The position numbers and the translations under genes are program-made. A stretch of 61,088 nt of DNA from Halobacillus aidingensis (GTDB taxonomy: Bacteria > Bacillota > Bacilli > Bacillales > Halobacillaceae), in the NCBI RefSeq assembly GCF_900104185.1, contig NZ_FNIZ01000023.1, positions 1 to 61,088 of the forward strand, in the 5' to 3' direction. Below are positions 7,549 to 16,506 of this stretch, piece after piece. How positions within the stretch are numbered: the stretch's first letter is position 1; every line of letters begins with the position of its first letter. A model generated the notes under the pieces. That model saw only the letters and a list, made by a program, of their open reading frames with translations, had not been told where the DNA came from and searched no databases.

Positions 7549-9290
7549 CAACCTCACCTTTTTTACAGTTTGAATTTACAAACGCTCAAGGGAATCCGGA
7601 CCCTAAAGTTTTTCAACACCCGGTAGAGATTCTCACTACCTATGATCTGAACGAGATGAAAGCAGTCTTCGATCGAGTGGAAGAAAGGCTTGACGCGGGG
7701 TACTATGTAGCTGGTTATGTATCCTATGAAGCTGCCCCCGCTTTTGACCATGCCCTTCGCGTTCACTCTCATCCTGAATGGCCGCTTGTATGGTTCGGAG
7801 TGTTCAATGGATTTGAAACAAAGCGGGAGGATGCAGATTCTGAACCGTTTCAAGTTTCGAACTGGGAGCTGCGTGGGGATTATGCCTCTTATCAAAAAGG
7901 AATAGAAGTAGTGAAAGCGGGGATTGAACGGGGCGATACGTATCAGGTGAACTTTACGACTAGAATGGAAGCCTCTTTCTCTGGAGATGATTACACTTTG
8001 TATAGAAAACTTGTCAGGAATCAGCTGGCCTCCTACAGTGCTTACTTGAACATGGGTGATCGGAAGATTCTATCTGCTTCTCCGGAGCTGTTTTTTAGAG
8101 TCGATGGCAACCAATTGAAAACAAAGCCAATGAAAGGTACGGCAGCTAGAGGCCGTAATAGCAAAGAGGATGAGGTGAAGCGCCGGCATCTTCAGACATC
8201 AGAAAAGGAACGCTCCGAGAACCTTATGATTGTTGATTTATTGAGGAATGATTTAGGTAGAATCGCCGTGCCCGGGAGTGTCCATGTCCCCAATCTATTT
8301 GAAGTGGAAACCTATCCCACGGTCCACCAGATGACTTCGACTGTAGAAGGTCGGTTACCGGAAAATTACACCATGTACGAATTATTTCAAGCATTGTTTC
8401 CGTGTGGATCGATTACAGGAGCTCCAAAAGTAAGGACCATGGAATACATTCAAAGATTAGAAGACTCGCCGCGTGAAGTGTATTGCGGAGCTATCGGTTA
8501 TATGACACCGGAGAAAGAAGCCATTTTCAATGTTCCTATTCGTACTGTTATGATTGATCAAAAACAAGAAAAAGCCGTTTACGGTACAGGGGGAGGCATT
8601 ACGTGGGACTCAACTTCGGAAGGAGAGTTTGAGGAATTAAAGACGAAGGCTCGCCTTCTGACAGAAGATCGTCCAAAATTTCAACTTTTGGAGACGATGA
8701 AGCTGGAAAATGGATCGATTGACTTACTCAACGATCACCTGGACCGAATCATTGCATCGGCTTCGTATTTTGCTTATCCCATTAAAAGAAGTGATTTAGA
8801 AAAGAAATGCTCTCAAGTTGCCAAAGCTTATCCAAGTGGTCTCTATAAAACTCGCATGCTCGTTGACGAAGAAGGGAAAGCTGAAATAGAAGTCTATGGT
8901 ATAAAATCATCTGCTTCTTGTGTCACCGGCATCTTATCTGACGATCCTATAAACGAAGAGAATCCTTTTCTGTTTCATAAAACCACTCATCGGGATGTCT
9001 ATCATCGTCATCGATCCGACGAAGCAGAAGCGACGTTGCTTTGGAATCGAAGAGGTGAATTGACGGAATTCACAATAGCTAATCTCGTCGTAAACATCGA
9101 CGGTTATTACTATACCCCTCCCGTTGACTGTGGATTATTGGCGGGAACGTATAGGAAAAATTTATTAAGATGTGGAAAACTAAAAGAAAAGGTTCTCTAT
9201 AAAAAGGATATCCACAAGTTCGATGAAGTATGGATGATTAACGCAGTCAGAGGCTGGGTGAAGGTTCAACTACAAGAGGACGCTCAATAA
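7545..9290 (+). CDS. pabB: Fused aminodeoxychorismate synthase component I / 4-amino-4-deoxychorismate lyase
   Basis: A 581-residue two-domain enzyme making p-aminobenzoate from chorismate. Residues 1 to about 375 are a chorismate-binding PabB/TrpE domain: GDTYQVNFTTRM, LLSASPELFFRV-like ILSASPELFF, TKPMKGTAARG, ENLMIVDLLRNDLGRIAVPG, FPCGSITGAPKVRTME and GTGGGITWDS. The rest is a class IV aminotransferase-fold lyase (PabC type): LLETMKLENGSIDLLNDHLDRI, the Lys in FLFHKTTHRDVY as candidate PLP lysine, and LTEFTIANLVVNIDG. The fusion puts two successive steps on one chain. It overlaps pabA by four bases and is followed 21 bases later by a DCC-family gene. Confidence 0.9.
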   Translation: MTTSPFLQFEFTNAQGNPDPKVFQHPVEILTTYDLNEMKAVFDRVEERLDAGYYVAGYVSYEAAPAFDHALRVHSHPEWPLVWFGVFNGFETKREDADSEPFQVSNWELRGDYASYQKGIEVVKAGIERGDTYQVNFTTRMEASFSGDDYTLYRKLVRNQLASYSAYLNMGDRKILSASPELFFRVDGNQLKTKPMKGTAARGRNSKEDEVKRRHLQTSEKERSENLMIVDLLRNDLGRIAVPGSVHVPNLFEVETYPTVHQMTSTVEGRLPENYTMYELFQALFPCGSITGAPKVRTMEYIQRLEDSPREVYCGAIGYMTPEKEAIFNVPIRTVMIDQKQEKAVYGTGGGITWDSTSEGEFEELKTKARLLTEDRPKFQLLETMKLENGSIDLLNDHLDRIIASASYFAYPIKRSDLEKKCSQVAKAYPSGLYKTRMLVDEEGKAEIEVYGIKSSASCVTGILSDDPINEENPFLFHKTTHRDVYHRHRSDEAEATLLWNRRGELTEFTIANLVVNIDGYYYTPPVDCGLLAGTYRKNLLRCGKLKEKVLYKKDIHKFDEVWMINAVRGWVKVQLQEDAQ

Positions 9291-9311
9291 TAGAAAGGAG
9301 TGTTTTGATTT

Positions 9312-9683
9312 ATGAAAAAACATATCGTCTTTTACGATGCGCAATGTCCGTTTTGTTTTTATGTGAAGAAAACGTTCCGAACGTTTGACTGGCTTCATCA
9401 AATTAAATGGGTAGCTGTTCAGGATACAGAAGAGACAGGGAAGTACCCTTACTTGGAAGGGCGCAATACGCTGGATGAGATTCATATGCTGACAAAAGAA
9501 GGAGAAGTGAAACAAGGTTTTGAAACCATTCGGAAACTGCTGCTTTCTTTGCCTTTATTCACTGTAATCGGCATTCTTTTTTCCTTCCCAGGAGTCCATC
9601 GGGTCGGTTCTCCCTTATACCGCTGGTTTTCTGATCACAGACACCAATGGTTCGGCCGCTACGACCTTCCAAGGTACGCATAA
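9312..9683 (+). CDS. DCC-family thiol-disulfide oxidoreductase-like protein
   Basis: A 123-residue protein of the DCC (DUF393) family, which has a thioredoxin-like fold. The name-giving motif is present at the N-terminus: VFYDAQCPFCFYVKKTF, with a CxxC pair. A later segment (about 85-105) is hydrophobic and ends in the family's VHRVGSPLYRWFSDHRHQWFGR. The function of the family is poorly known; redox activity is inferred from CPFC. The GAAAGGAGT site fixes the start. It is probably the last gene of the pab transcription unit, since a terminator follows. Confidence 0.8.
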   Translation: MKKHIVFYDAQCPFCFYVKKTFRTFDWLHQIKWVAVQDTEETGKYPYLEGRNTLDEIHMLTKEGEVKQGFETIRKLLLSLPLFTVIGILFSFPGVHRVGSPLYRWFSDHRHQWFGRYDLPRYA

Positions 9684-9687
9684 AAGA

Positions 9688-9713
9688 ACCCTCCTCAGCG
9701 AGGGTCTTTATTA
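9688..9713 (+). terminator. Terminator after the DCC-family gene
   Basis: Stem ACCCTC / GAGGGT with a 6-base loop, followed by CTTTATTA. Confidence 0.7.
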
Positions 9714-9719
9714 CGGTAT

Positions 9720-10282
9720 ATGGCAGGATTGTTGAAGACTTGATTTCGAGACGTTTCTGTGCTTTTAGGGGCTCCGGGAAACAGTTCGCTTTCCATGGGG
9801 CGGGCGGTGAGCCTCCTCGGACTTCGTCCTGCGGGGTCTCACCTGTCCCACACGTCCCATAGGAGTCTCACCGTTTCCCTCCGCCCCTTTGCCATACGAG
9901 GTTCTCGAAATCCCTTTAACAGTAACCTGCCGAGCTCTGTAATGAAGGTCTGTTCACCCACGCCGTTATAGAGTTGTTTTAACCATGCATCCTGCACGAA
10001 TATGGCGTGGGAACAGGGTCAGGGAAACGTCCGCATGAAAAACGAATGGAGACACGAACATGTGTGTTTTTCTACTGACTGATTCAAAGCACTGCGAATC
10101 GTCGTTTCCCTGACCCCGTATCCATGGCCAGGAATTGTCATTCATTATTTCAACTAGGTAAGGCTTTCTTTAAGGATACGCGGTATGTGCTCCTTGCGCT
10201 CCCGCGGAAAGCGAGCCATTCCCCGCAGCCCCCACCCATTCAACAAAAGTCTCGAAACTGAGTCTTCCACAATCGGGAGCTA
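9720..10282. repeat. TIR-bounded palindromic intergenic element, copy 2
   Basis: The left end ATGGCAGGATTGTTGAAGAC and the right end GAGTCTTCCACAATCGGGAG are inverted copies. Module A lies next to the left end in forward orientation. The right end carries the start of module A in reverse (CGGAAAGCGAGCCATTCCCC) instead of module B, so this copy is a hybrid. The middle holds a separate palindromic insert with arms at 10016-10029 and 10103-10116. The element fills the gap between two convergent genes, 14 bases from the stop of the minus-strand one. Confidence 0.8.
10016..10116. repeat. REP-like palindromic insert inside copy 2
   Basis: GGGTCAGGGAAACG (10016-10029) and its exact complement CGTTTCCCTGACCC (10103-10116) enclose 73 bases. 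From memory, palindromes carrying a CCTGACCC motif occur beside REP-associated tyrosine transposases in Bacillaceae. That link is inference; no such transposase is in the window. Confidence 0.5.
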
Positions 10283-10295
10283 TTCTTTGGAAGGG

Positions 10296-10457
10296 TTATT
10301 TGCGTTTTTTTCTTAGCATGCTGTATGAACCGAGGGCGATGACGATGATGGCAAAGGTTAGGGATGTCCACTGGCCGTTCGCGACGCCTTGATAAAGACC
10401 ATGAGAAAGAAACAATAGAGATAAAATCAGAAACAAGACCAACGATATTTTATTCAT
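10296..10457 (-). CDS. Small membrane protein (53 residues)
   Basis: A 53-residue frame starting MNKISLVLFLILSLLFLSHG and ending in the basic tail LRKKRK, with two hydrophobic helices (about 5-20 and 33-46). A textbook AGGAGGA site lies 5 bases before the ATG, which is the main reason to call it real. The positive tail suggests the C-terminus stays in the cytoplasm. I recognise no family. It converges on the DCC gene across copy 2 and is divergent from the RsbR-like gene. Confidence 0.7.
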   Translation of the reverse strand: MNKISLVLFLILSLLFLSHGLYQGVANGQWTSLTFAIIVIALGSYSMLRKKRK

Positions 10458-10568
10458 AGTGTCCTCCTATGCGTAAACTTCCTTTATCATACCGGAGGGC
10501 GTTCGTTTTATCTAGTGTTCTGTGTTACATTACTATTTGATAATAATTTGAGTTGAGGGGTATCCAAG

Positions 10569-11393
10569 ATGAGAGATGAAATCACATACATCGGCGAAAA
10601 GATCGAGAAAAACTCGGATCAATTAGCTAATCGAGTGCGAGAGTTGAAAACAGAGGAGTTCGGGGCTGCTACCATTCGAACAGCGAATTGGGAAGAGCTA
10701 TTCTCCTATATCGGTGAAGTGATCATCGGTGATGGTACTTCTTCGATGCAGCACATTGAAATGTGGGCAGATCGTGAAGGGGAGCAGAAGGTAGAGGCGG
10801 AAGTCGAGCTGGATCAATCCCTTCGAACGATGAACTTTGTTCGCCGAGCGATTTGGGGGATATTTTCTGAGGAATTAACCAACGATGAATTTTCTTCTTC
10901 CACGGTGGTTCACATCTGCAAAACCATTAATGAAGTATTAGATGAAATTACGAAACATTTTAGTCAAACGTACTCCAGAAACATTCGTATGGAGTGGGAA
11001 AGAAAAGAAATGCGGATGGCTGAACTGTCTGTTCCCGTTGTACCGATCACAAAGGGAGTTGCTGTCCTTCCATTGATCGGGGAACTTGATACCAACCGGG
11101 CCCAGCTGATCATGGAAACCTCCTTAAATAAAAGTTCGGAATTTGAATTGGATTATATTTTTATTGATGTATCCGGTGTTCCAGTGATTGACACGATGAT
11201 CGCTAACTACATTTATCAAGTTGTTCATGCCCTTGAACTCGTTGGTGTTCATGCAACTCTAACAGGGTTAAGGCCAGAAACAGCAAAATCCCTTGTAGAT
11301 ATGGGTGTGGATTTTACTCAAGTACATACGAAGGCAGGTTTGCATCAGGCTTTAGAAGAGATCGGCATTTACATTCATCATGGTGACTCTTAA
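10569..11393 (+). CDS. RsbR-family stressosome protein
   Basis: A 274-residue RsbR co-antagonist paralogue, a component of the cytoplasmic stressosome that gates release of the RsbT kinase and so sigma-B type stress responses. The N-terminal part (about 1-135) corresponds to the globin-like RsbR sensory domain and is acidic and helical. The C-terminal STAS domain (about 155-265) contains FIDVSGVPVIDTMIANYIYQ, the place of the phosphorylatable Ser/Thr pair in the family, and ATLTGLRPETAKSLVDMGVDF. It is a lone gene with its own terminator; the core rsbS/rsbT genes are not in the window. The signal sensed is unknown. Confidence 0.85.
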   Translation: MRDEITYIGEKIEKNSDQLANRVRELKTEEFGAATIRTANWEELFSYIGEVIIGDGTSSMQHIEMWADREGEQKVEAEVELDQSLRTMNFVRRAIWGIFSEELTNDEFSSSTVVHICKTINEVLDEITKHFSQTYSRNIRMEWERKEMRMAELSVPVVPITKGVAVLPLIGELDTNRAQLIMETSLNKSSEFELDYIFIDVSGVPVIDTMIANYIYQVVHALELVGVHATLTGLRPETAKSLVDMGVDFTQVHTKAGLHQALEEIGIYIHHGDS

Positions 11394-11407
11394 TATAATA
11401 GAGAAAA

Positions 11408-11439
11408 GACTGAGAAATCATATTTCTCAGTCCTTTTTA
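11408..11439 (+). terminator. Terminator of the RsbR-like gene
   Basis: Stem GACTGAGAAAT / ATTTCTCAGTC with a 3-base loop, followed by CTTTTTAG. Confidence 0.85.
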
Positions 11440-11459
11440 GTCTGTTTTTTTAACGACTA

Positions 11460-12467
11460 TTATTTTTGAGAGGGTTCTGCAACTTTGACAAGTTGTTTAC
11501 CAAGGTTTGCTCCTTCAAATAACCCGAAGAATGCATCTGGGATATTTTCAAATCCTTCTGTGATCGTTTCTTCATATTTCAAACGGCCTTCCTGGAGCCA
11601 TTGAGCCAAGTGAGAGAATCCTTCTGTGAATCGATCCTGATAATCACCGACTGTGAACCCTTTAATGAGCGCGCTGGATTTAATCAAGTGCATCTGCATC
11701 CGTGGTCCTTGATCGTTCGGGACGTTGTAGGATGCAATGGCTCCACATTGGGCGATGCGTGCGAATTTGTTCAATAATGGATAGACAGCATCTGATATAT
11801 CCCCGCCGACATTATCAAAATAGATGTCAATTCCATTTGAGCAGGTTTCTTCTAAGCGATCAGGTACACTTTCTGTTTTATAGTTGATGACTTCGTCGAC
11901 GCCAAGTTCGTTTTTCAGGTATGCTAACTTTTCATCTGAACCAGCAATTCCGACAACATGACAGCCTGAAATTTTACCAATTTGGACGACTGCAGAACCG
12001 ACGGCTCCAGCAGCTCCGGAAACCACCAGAGTTTCGCCTTCTTTTGGCTGACCGATATCCATCAATCCGAAATAAGCGGTTAACCCAGGCATTCCGAGAA
12101 TCCCTAGTGATGTCGTGACGGGGCCGAGACTAGGATCGATTTTTCTAAGCGTATCTGCTGGAGCCGACGCGTACTCTTTCCAAGGAAGCATACCTGTGAC
12201 GATGTCACCTTCTTGTAGAGTATCCGCGTTCGATTCCACAACTTCGCCAACAATGCCACCTTCCATAGGTTCATTTAATTGGAAAGGAGCGATATAGGAT
12301 TTAGCAGCACTCATGCGGCCTCTCATGTAAGGATCGACGGACACATAAAGCAATTTCACGAGTACTTCTCCCTGCAATGGGACAGGGCGTTCCGTTTCAA
12401 CCATTTTTATATGCTCATGTGTAGGAGCGGCTTCGGGACGTTTGACTAACTGGATTTCTTTGTTCAT
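11460..12467 (-). CDS. yfmJ: NADP-dependent medium-chain oxidoreductase (YfmJ/CurA type)
   Basis: A 335-residue zinc-independent MDR-superfamily reductase, of the kind that reduces double bonds of alpha,beta-unsaturated ketones and aldehydes with NADPH. The N-terminal domain shows VSVDPYMRGRMSAAKSY, the cofactor fold has VVSGAAGAVGSAVVQIGK followed by GCHVVGIAGS, and DIYFDNVGGDISDAV is the family's signature. The C-terminus GANLGKQLVKVA is typical. A GGAGAGTGATT site precedes the ATG. It sits divergently from an acetyltransferase gene, with a TTCCC-N5-GGGAA dyad between them that could control either. Confidence 0.85.
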   Translation of the reverse strand: MNKEIQLVKRPEAAPTHEHIKMVETERPVPLQGEVLVKLLYVSVDPYMRGRMSAAKSYIAPFQLNEPMEGGIVGEVVESNADTLQEGDIVTGMLPWKEYASAPADTLRKIDPSLGPVTTSLGILGMPGLTAYFGLMDIGQPKEGETLVVSGAAGAVGSAVVQIGKISGCHVVGIAGSDEKLAYLKNELGVDEVINYKTESVPDRLEETCSNGIDIYFDNVGGDISDAVYPLLNKFARIAQCGAIASYNVPNDQGPRMQMHLIKSSALIKGFTVGDYQDRFTEGFSHLAQWLQEGRLKYEETITEGFENIPDAFFGLFEGANLGKQLVKVAEPSQK

Positions 12468-12506
12468 TTTTTAATCACTCTCCTTGCTTGTATCATAACG
12501 GGTCTA

Positions 12507-12521
12507 TTCCCTCATTGGGAA
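12507..12521. promoter_or_regulatory. TTCCC-N5-GGGAA dyad between divergent genes
   Basis: TTCCC and GGGAA flank TCATT. The same arms with 5-base spacing occur in the aconitase/RNPP divergent region, and with 7-base spacing upstream of ypmR. The regulator is unknown. Confidence 0.3.
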
Positions 12522-12570
12522 ATGATATGTTTTAAGATGTAAGATACGATAGAGCAAAAGGGGGGAAAGT

Positions 12571-13302
12571 ATGGAAAGTCTTTATGAAAAAGTGAAGTTC
12601 GTGGAGGGGGAAAATTTTGTAACCATCGAAGATACAGGACTTCTCACAGATGAAGAGCTTCAGTCATTGGCAGGGAAGTTTGTAAGAGATGCTAAGTATG
12701 ATGGAGTGAGAAATCGTACGATCCTTGTCCCATCTACTTTTCAAGAAGAGACAGTGATCTACATCAAAGACCTTGGCTTCAAACATCATGATGAGGTTTA
12801 CTTTGTACGTTGTGAATTGGCTGAGTTGGACCCCATCGATACGGAACGACTGTCTTTTGAAATGGTTTCACTGAGGGATGGAGAGGAAGGGGTATTTAAA
12901 GAGACATGGCGCAGGGCAATGGAAGGGTCATTGAACGCTCCCCAATCCTTGAACATGGATGAACAAATGAAAAGTGTCAAAAAAGAGCTTGGACAAGGTT
13001 ATGTGGATACGTGTTTGACTGCTTATGAAAATGGTACGCCTATTGGAGTGGTTATGCCACATATCGAACCAGGAACAAAAGATGAAGGGAGGATCTTTTA
13101 TTTCGGATTAGTTCCGGAAGAACGAGGAAAGAACAAGAGCGCTCCTCTATATAAAGAGGGGTTACATCTCCTTCAGAGCATCTTCCATGCCACCTATAGC
13201 GTTGGTGCGACAAGTGTCCATAACAAACCAATGTTGAAAGTTTTTGAGAAATGCGGGTGTGCAGTGACAGAAAGAGTGGGCATATACAAATACTCAAAGT
13301 GA
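12571..13302 (+). CDS. GNAT-family acetyltransferase
   Basis: A 243-residue protein whose C-terminal half is a Gcn5-related N-acetyltransferase domain: a beta-strand YENGTPIGVVMPHI, then GRIFYFGLVPEERGKNKSAPLYKEGL in the place of the acetyl-CoA-binding loop (the usual Q/RxxGxG/A is here EERGKNKS), and the terminal VHNKPMLKVFEKCGCAVTERVGIYKY, where families keep Asn and a late Tyr. The N-terminal 110 residues may be a degenerate second GNAT unit. The acceptor is unknown. The start has GGGGGGAAAG upstream. Confidence 0.75.
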   Translation: MESLYEKVKFVEGENFVTIEDTGLLTDEELQSLAGKFVRDAKYDGVRNRTILVPSTFQEETVIYIKDLGFKHHDEVYFVRCELAELDPIDTERLSFEMVSLRDGEEGVFKETWRRAMEGSLNAPQSLNMDEQMKSVKKELGQGYVDTCLTAYENGTPIGVVMPHIEPGTKDEGRIFYFGLVPEERGKNKSAPLYKEGLHLLQSIFHATYSVGATSVHNKPMLKVFEKCGCAVTERVGIYKYSK

Positions 13303-13462
13303 TGGTATGCGGTCCTTCATTAGGGAGTGTAGGGGAGGGGGATGAAAATGGTGGAGCATTGAACGTCACGGTCATCCTCAGCCTTATCGGTTTACTATGA
13401 TTATAAAAAAATCCCTCGAGCCACTATGGGGGGATTAATGACTCAGGTAAGAAATAATAAAA

Positions 13463-13483
13463 CACCCAGGAGATTCCTGGGCG
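13463..13483 (-). terminator. Terminator after the DUF779 gene
   Basis: Stem CACCCAGGA / TCCTGGGCG (one G-T-type mismatch at the end); read on the minus strand it is followed by TTTTATTATT. Confidence 0.7.
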
Positions 13484-13490
13484 CTTTACG

Positions 13491-13859
13491 TTATGACTCT
13501 ATGCTTTCCTTCAGTTCCTTATACTCCTCATCAGTAAATGCGCGTGAGCGGGTGAGGAACCTTTTTCCTTTGACTCCTTCCAGCGAAAACATCCCTCCGC
13601 GTCCATCTACGACATCAATGATCAACTGTGTATGCTTCCAGTAGTCATACTGCTTTTTGTTGATGTAAAAAGGAGTGTCCCCGATTTTTCCAAGCAATAC
13701 ATCCTGACTGCCGATTAAAAGATCGCCTTCTTCATAGCACATCGGAGAGCTTCCATCACAGCACCCACCTGATTGGTGGAAAAGAAGAGGGCCGTGTTTT
13801 TCCTTCAGCATTTCAATAAGCTCAAGAGCGGCGTCGGTCGCTTTTACACGTTCAACCAT
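13491..13859 (-). CDS. DUF779-family protein paired with aldehyde dehydrogenase
   Basis: A 122-residue protein of the DUF779 family. It keeps the family's Cys-rich core LLFHQSGGCCDGSSPMC and the segment DTPFYINKKQYDYWKHTQLIIDVVDGRGGMFSLEG. In many bacteria this family is encoded beside an acetaldehyde or alcohol-linked aldehyde dehydrogenase, as here. A metal-binding or maturation role is a guess from the cysteines. I start at the ATG preceded by AAGGAGCTG, 15 residues inside the longest frame. The gene lies 54 bases after the dehydrogenase and shares its transcription unit. Confidence 0.85.
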   Translation of the reverse strand: MVERVKATDAALELIEMLKEKHGPLLFHQSGGCCDGSSPMCYEEGDLLIGSQDVLLGKIGDTPFYINKKQYDYWKHTQLIIDVVDGRGGMFSLEGVKGKRFLTRSRAFTDEEYKELKESIES

Positions 13860-13913
13860 CTTTTCAGCTCCTTTCGTAGGGCCGCAAATCAAGGAGTTAC
13901 CCATTTTCTGGTT

Positions 13914-15434
13914 TTAAAAGAATCCAAGCTTCTGCGGGCTGTAGCTCACGAGCATATTTTTGGTTTGTTGATAATGGCTGAGCATCATCTTATGGTTTTC
14001 CCGCCCGACACCGGACATTTTGTATCCGCCGAAAGCTGCGTGAGCAGGGTAGGCGTGATAACAGTTTGTCCAAACGCGTCCAGCTTCAATTCCGCGTCCG
14101 AATCGGTACGCAGTATTCATATCACGTGTCCACACACCGGCACCCAATCCATAAAGTGTGTCATTGGCGATCTTCATCGCTTCTTCTTTATCCTTGAAGG
14201 TCGTTACAGATAGGACAGGTCCGAAGATTTCCTCCTGGAAAATTCTCGTGCTGTTATCGCCTTTAAATACCGTCGGCTGCACGTAATATCCATCTTTAAA
14301 GTCGCCTTCCATCTGATTACGCGCCCCTCCAGTAAGGCATTCGGCTCCTTCATCCTTACCGATCTCGAGGTAAGACAAGATTTTCTCCAATTGTTCTGAG
14401 GAAGCTTGAGCACCCATCATCACTTCAGGATCAAGTGGATTTCCTGTCTTGATTTCTTTGACGCGTTTGATAGCACGGTCCATAAACTCATCATAGATCG
14501 ACTCCTGAATGAGAGCGCGAGAAGGACATGTACATACTTCACCCTGGTTCAGAGCAAACATGACCATTCCTTCAATTGTTTTATCTAAGAAATCGTCATC
14601 TTCACGCATGACATCCTCAAAAATGATGTTCGGTGATTTTCCACCAAGCTCCAGGGTAACAGGGATGATATTTTGAGATGCATATTGCATGATCATTCGT
14701 CCGGTTGTTGTTTCTCCAGTGAAAGCCACTTTATTGATGCGTGGGCTCTGGGCCAGCGGCTTACCAGCTTCTAAACCGAATCCGTTCACAACGTTCAATA
14801 CCCCGGCAGGCAGCAAGTCTTCAATTATTTCGAGCAAATACATGATGGATGCTGGTGTCTGTTCCGCAGGCTTCAGGACAATTGCATTCCCAGCAGCGAG
14901 AGCAGGAGCAATTTTCCATGTCGCCATTAACAGAGGGAAGTTCCAAGGAATGATTTGACCGACGACTCCCAGTGGTTCGTGGAAATGGTAAGCAATCGTA
15001 TCGTTATCAATTTCGCCGATGGATCCTTCCTGGGAACGAATAACCGAAGCGAAATAACGGAAGTGATCGACCGCAAGTGGAAGGTCAGCATTCAGGGTTT
15101 CACGGACAGCTTTCCCGTTCTCCCATGTTTCCGCGATGGCAAGGTTCTCAAGGTTTTCTTCCATACGGTCTGCAATGCGGTTAAGAACCAAAGAACGTTC
15201 CGTCACAGATGCTGCACCCCACGCGTCTTTCGCTTTGTGTGCTGCATCAAGGGCAAGCTCGATATCTTCCTCTGTCGAACGTGCAACCTGACAAAACGTT
15301 TGTCCCGTTACAGGGGTGACATTATCAAAATATTGCCCTTTGACAGGTGCTGTCCATTCTCCGCCAATGAAGTTGTCGTAGCGTTCCTTGAACTGAACTT
15401 TAGATCCTTCCGTATTAGGAAAAGCATATACCAT
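13914..15434 (-). CDS. NAD-dependent aldehyde dehydrogenase (ExaC/AcoD class)
   Basis: A 506-residue aldehyde dehydrogenase, probably oxidising acetaldehyde to acetate. Motifs: [44 protein letters not shown], the general-base Glu in [13 protein letters not shown], and the catalytic Cys in [16 protein letters not shown]. The EVCTCPSR form of the Cys region is typical of the acetaldehyde enzymes (AcoD/ExaC). The AGGAGGATG site fixes the start. A near-perfect cre site and a separate palindrome lie just upstream, so carbon-source control is likely. DUF779 follows in the same unit. Confidence 0.9.
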   Translation of the reverse strand: MVYAFPNTEGSKVQFKERYDNFIGGEWTAPVKGQYFDNVTPVTGQTFCQVARSTEEDIELALDAAHKAKDAWGAASVTERSLVLNRIADRMEENLENLAIAETWENGKAVRETLNADLPLAVDHFRYFASVIRSQEGSIGEIDNDTIAYHFHEPLGVVGQIIPWNFPLLMATWKIAPALAAGNAIVLKPAEQTPASIMYLLEIIEDLLPAGVLNVVNGFGLEAGKPLAQSPRINKVAFTGETTTGRMIMQYASQNIIPVTLELGGKSPNIIFEDVMREDDDFLDKTIEGMVMFALNQGEVCTCPSRALIQESIYDEFMDRAIKRVKEIKTGNPLDPEVMMGAQASSEQLEKILSYLEIGKDEGAECLTGGARNQMEGDFKDGYYVQPTVFKGDNSTRIFQEEIFGPVLSVTTFKDKEEAMKIANDTLYGLGAGVWTRDMNTAYRFGRGIEAGRVWTNCYHAYPAHAAFGGYKMSGVGRENHKMMLSHYQQTKNMLVSYSPQKLGFF

Positions 15435-15461
15435 AAAAACATCCTCCTAGTAATTTACTTT

Positions 15462-15475
15462 TGCAACCGCTTACA
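15462..15475 (-). promoter_or_regulatory. cre site upstream of aldehyde dehydrogenase
   Basis: TGCAACCGCTTACA (plus strand) matches TGWAANCGNTNWCA at all but one fixed position. It lies 28 bases upstream of the dehydrogenase start codon, a position that suits CcpA repression. Confidence 0.65.
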
Positions 15476-15488
15476 AAAAAGTTTATGT

Positions 15489-15506
15489 AAGTAGGCGCGC
15501 TTACTT
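15489..15506 (-). promoter_or_regulatory. Palindrome next to the cre site
   Basis: AAGTAGGCGCGCTTACTT is an imperfect 18-bp palindrome (GTAAG...CTTAC symmetry just offset from it), a size typical of TetR-like operators. No regulator gene is adjacent. It may control the dehydrogenase together with CcpA. Confidence 0.4.
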
Positions 15507-15630
15507 TTTAAGGTATCACTTGTACAGAATATTGTCAATTTACAGACAAATGTGTGAAAATTTCTAGTACGAACAAAGGAGAAGAATTGTTATAATAGAA
15601 CTATTCAAAGGGAAAAGGAGTTCTTAGAAA

Positions 15631-16506
15631 ATGACAACAACCAATCGAGTGATGCTCGTGGATGGCATGGCGCTGCTTTTCCGTGCGTTTTACGCTACAG
15701 CTATGAGCAATTATTATATGATCAACAGTAAAGGGATCCCGACAAACGGGGTCTACGGCATGATGAAACACTTATTTACGGCAATAGAAACCTACCAGCC
15801 CACACACGTGATTTGCTGTTGGGATATGGGAAGTAAGACGTTCCGTAATGATCTTTTTCCAGACTACAAAGCGAATCGTGGAGCCCCTCCAGAAGAATTG
15901 ATCCCACAATTCGATTTAGCTAAAGAAGTTGTGGAAGCTCTTGATATTCCTAACGTCGGACAAGTCGGTTACGAAGCGGATGATTGTATGGGAACGCTGA
16001 GTCAAGTGTACAGTCAGCATTCTCAAGTCTTCTTGTTGACTGGAGATCAGGATCTTCTACAGTTGCTGCAGCCGAATGTAAATGTTGTACTATTGAAAAA
16101 AGGATATGGCAATTATGCGGAGTATCATGAGGGTTCCTTTACAGATGAAAAAGGAATCACACCACAGCAGATGATTGACTTGAAAGCTCTCATGGGGGAT
16201 ACAAGTGATAACTATCCAGGCGTGAAAGGGATCGGAGAGAAAACCGCGTTGAAGCTTCTTCTTAAGTATGGATCCATCGAAGGAATCTTAGAGAATATAG
16301 AAGAACTGACAAAGGGGCAGCGTACGAAAATTGAAGACAGCTTGGATATGCTGCATCTATCCAGAAAGCTTGCAGCTATCCATTGTGAAGCGGATGTGGA
16401 CTGTTCATTAGAAGAGGCTCTGTTCTATATTGATGATGAAAAGATGAGCGCCAAGTTTAATGAGCTTGAATTTAAAAATTGGGAGAAAAATATTGTGAGA
16501 ATATAA
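15631..16506 (+). CDS. ypcP: 5'-3' exonuclease (YpcP/PolA N-domain type)
   Basis: A 291-residue stand-alone 5'-3' exonuclease/flap endonuclease, equivalent to the N-terminal domain of DNA polymerase I and acting in removal of RNA primers and repair flaps. Catalytic acidic motifs are visible: LVDGMALLFRAFYA, FRNDLFPDYKANRGAPPEEL, GYEADDCMGTL, FLLTGDQDLLQL, and the helix-hairpin-helix segment LKALMGDTSDNYPGVKGIGEKTALKLL. The start has AAAAGGAGTT upstream. It is monocistronic, with a terminator shared with the convergent regulator gene. Confidence 0.9.
   Translation: MTTTNRVMLVDGMALLFRAFYATAMSNYYMINSKGIPTNGVYGMMKHLFTAIETYQPTHVICCWDMGSKTFRNDLFPDYKANRGAPPEELIPQFDLAKEVVEALDIPNVGQVGYEADDCMGTLSQVYSQHSQVFLLTGDQDLLQLLQPNVNVVLLKKGYGNYAEYHEGSFTDEKGITPQQMIDLKALMGDTSDNYPGVKGIGEKTALKLLLKYGSIEGILENIEELTKGQRTKIEDSLDMLHLSRKLAAIHCEADVDCSLEEALFYIDDEKMSAKFNELEFKNWEKNIVRI

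Noticed and set aside
13383-13440. Additional terminator after the acetyltransferase gene
   Set aside because: The CCC/GGG pairing is loose and there is no T-run on the plus strand; only a weak minus-strand reading is possible.
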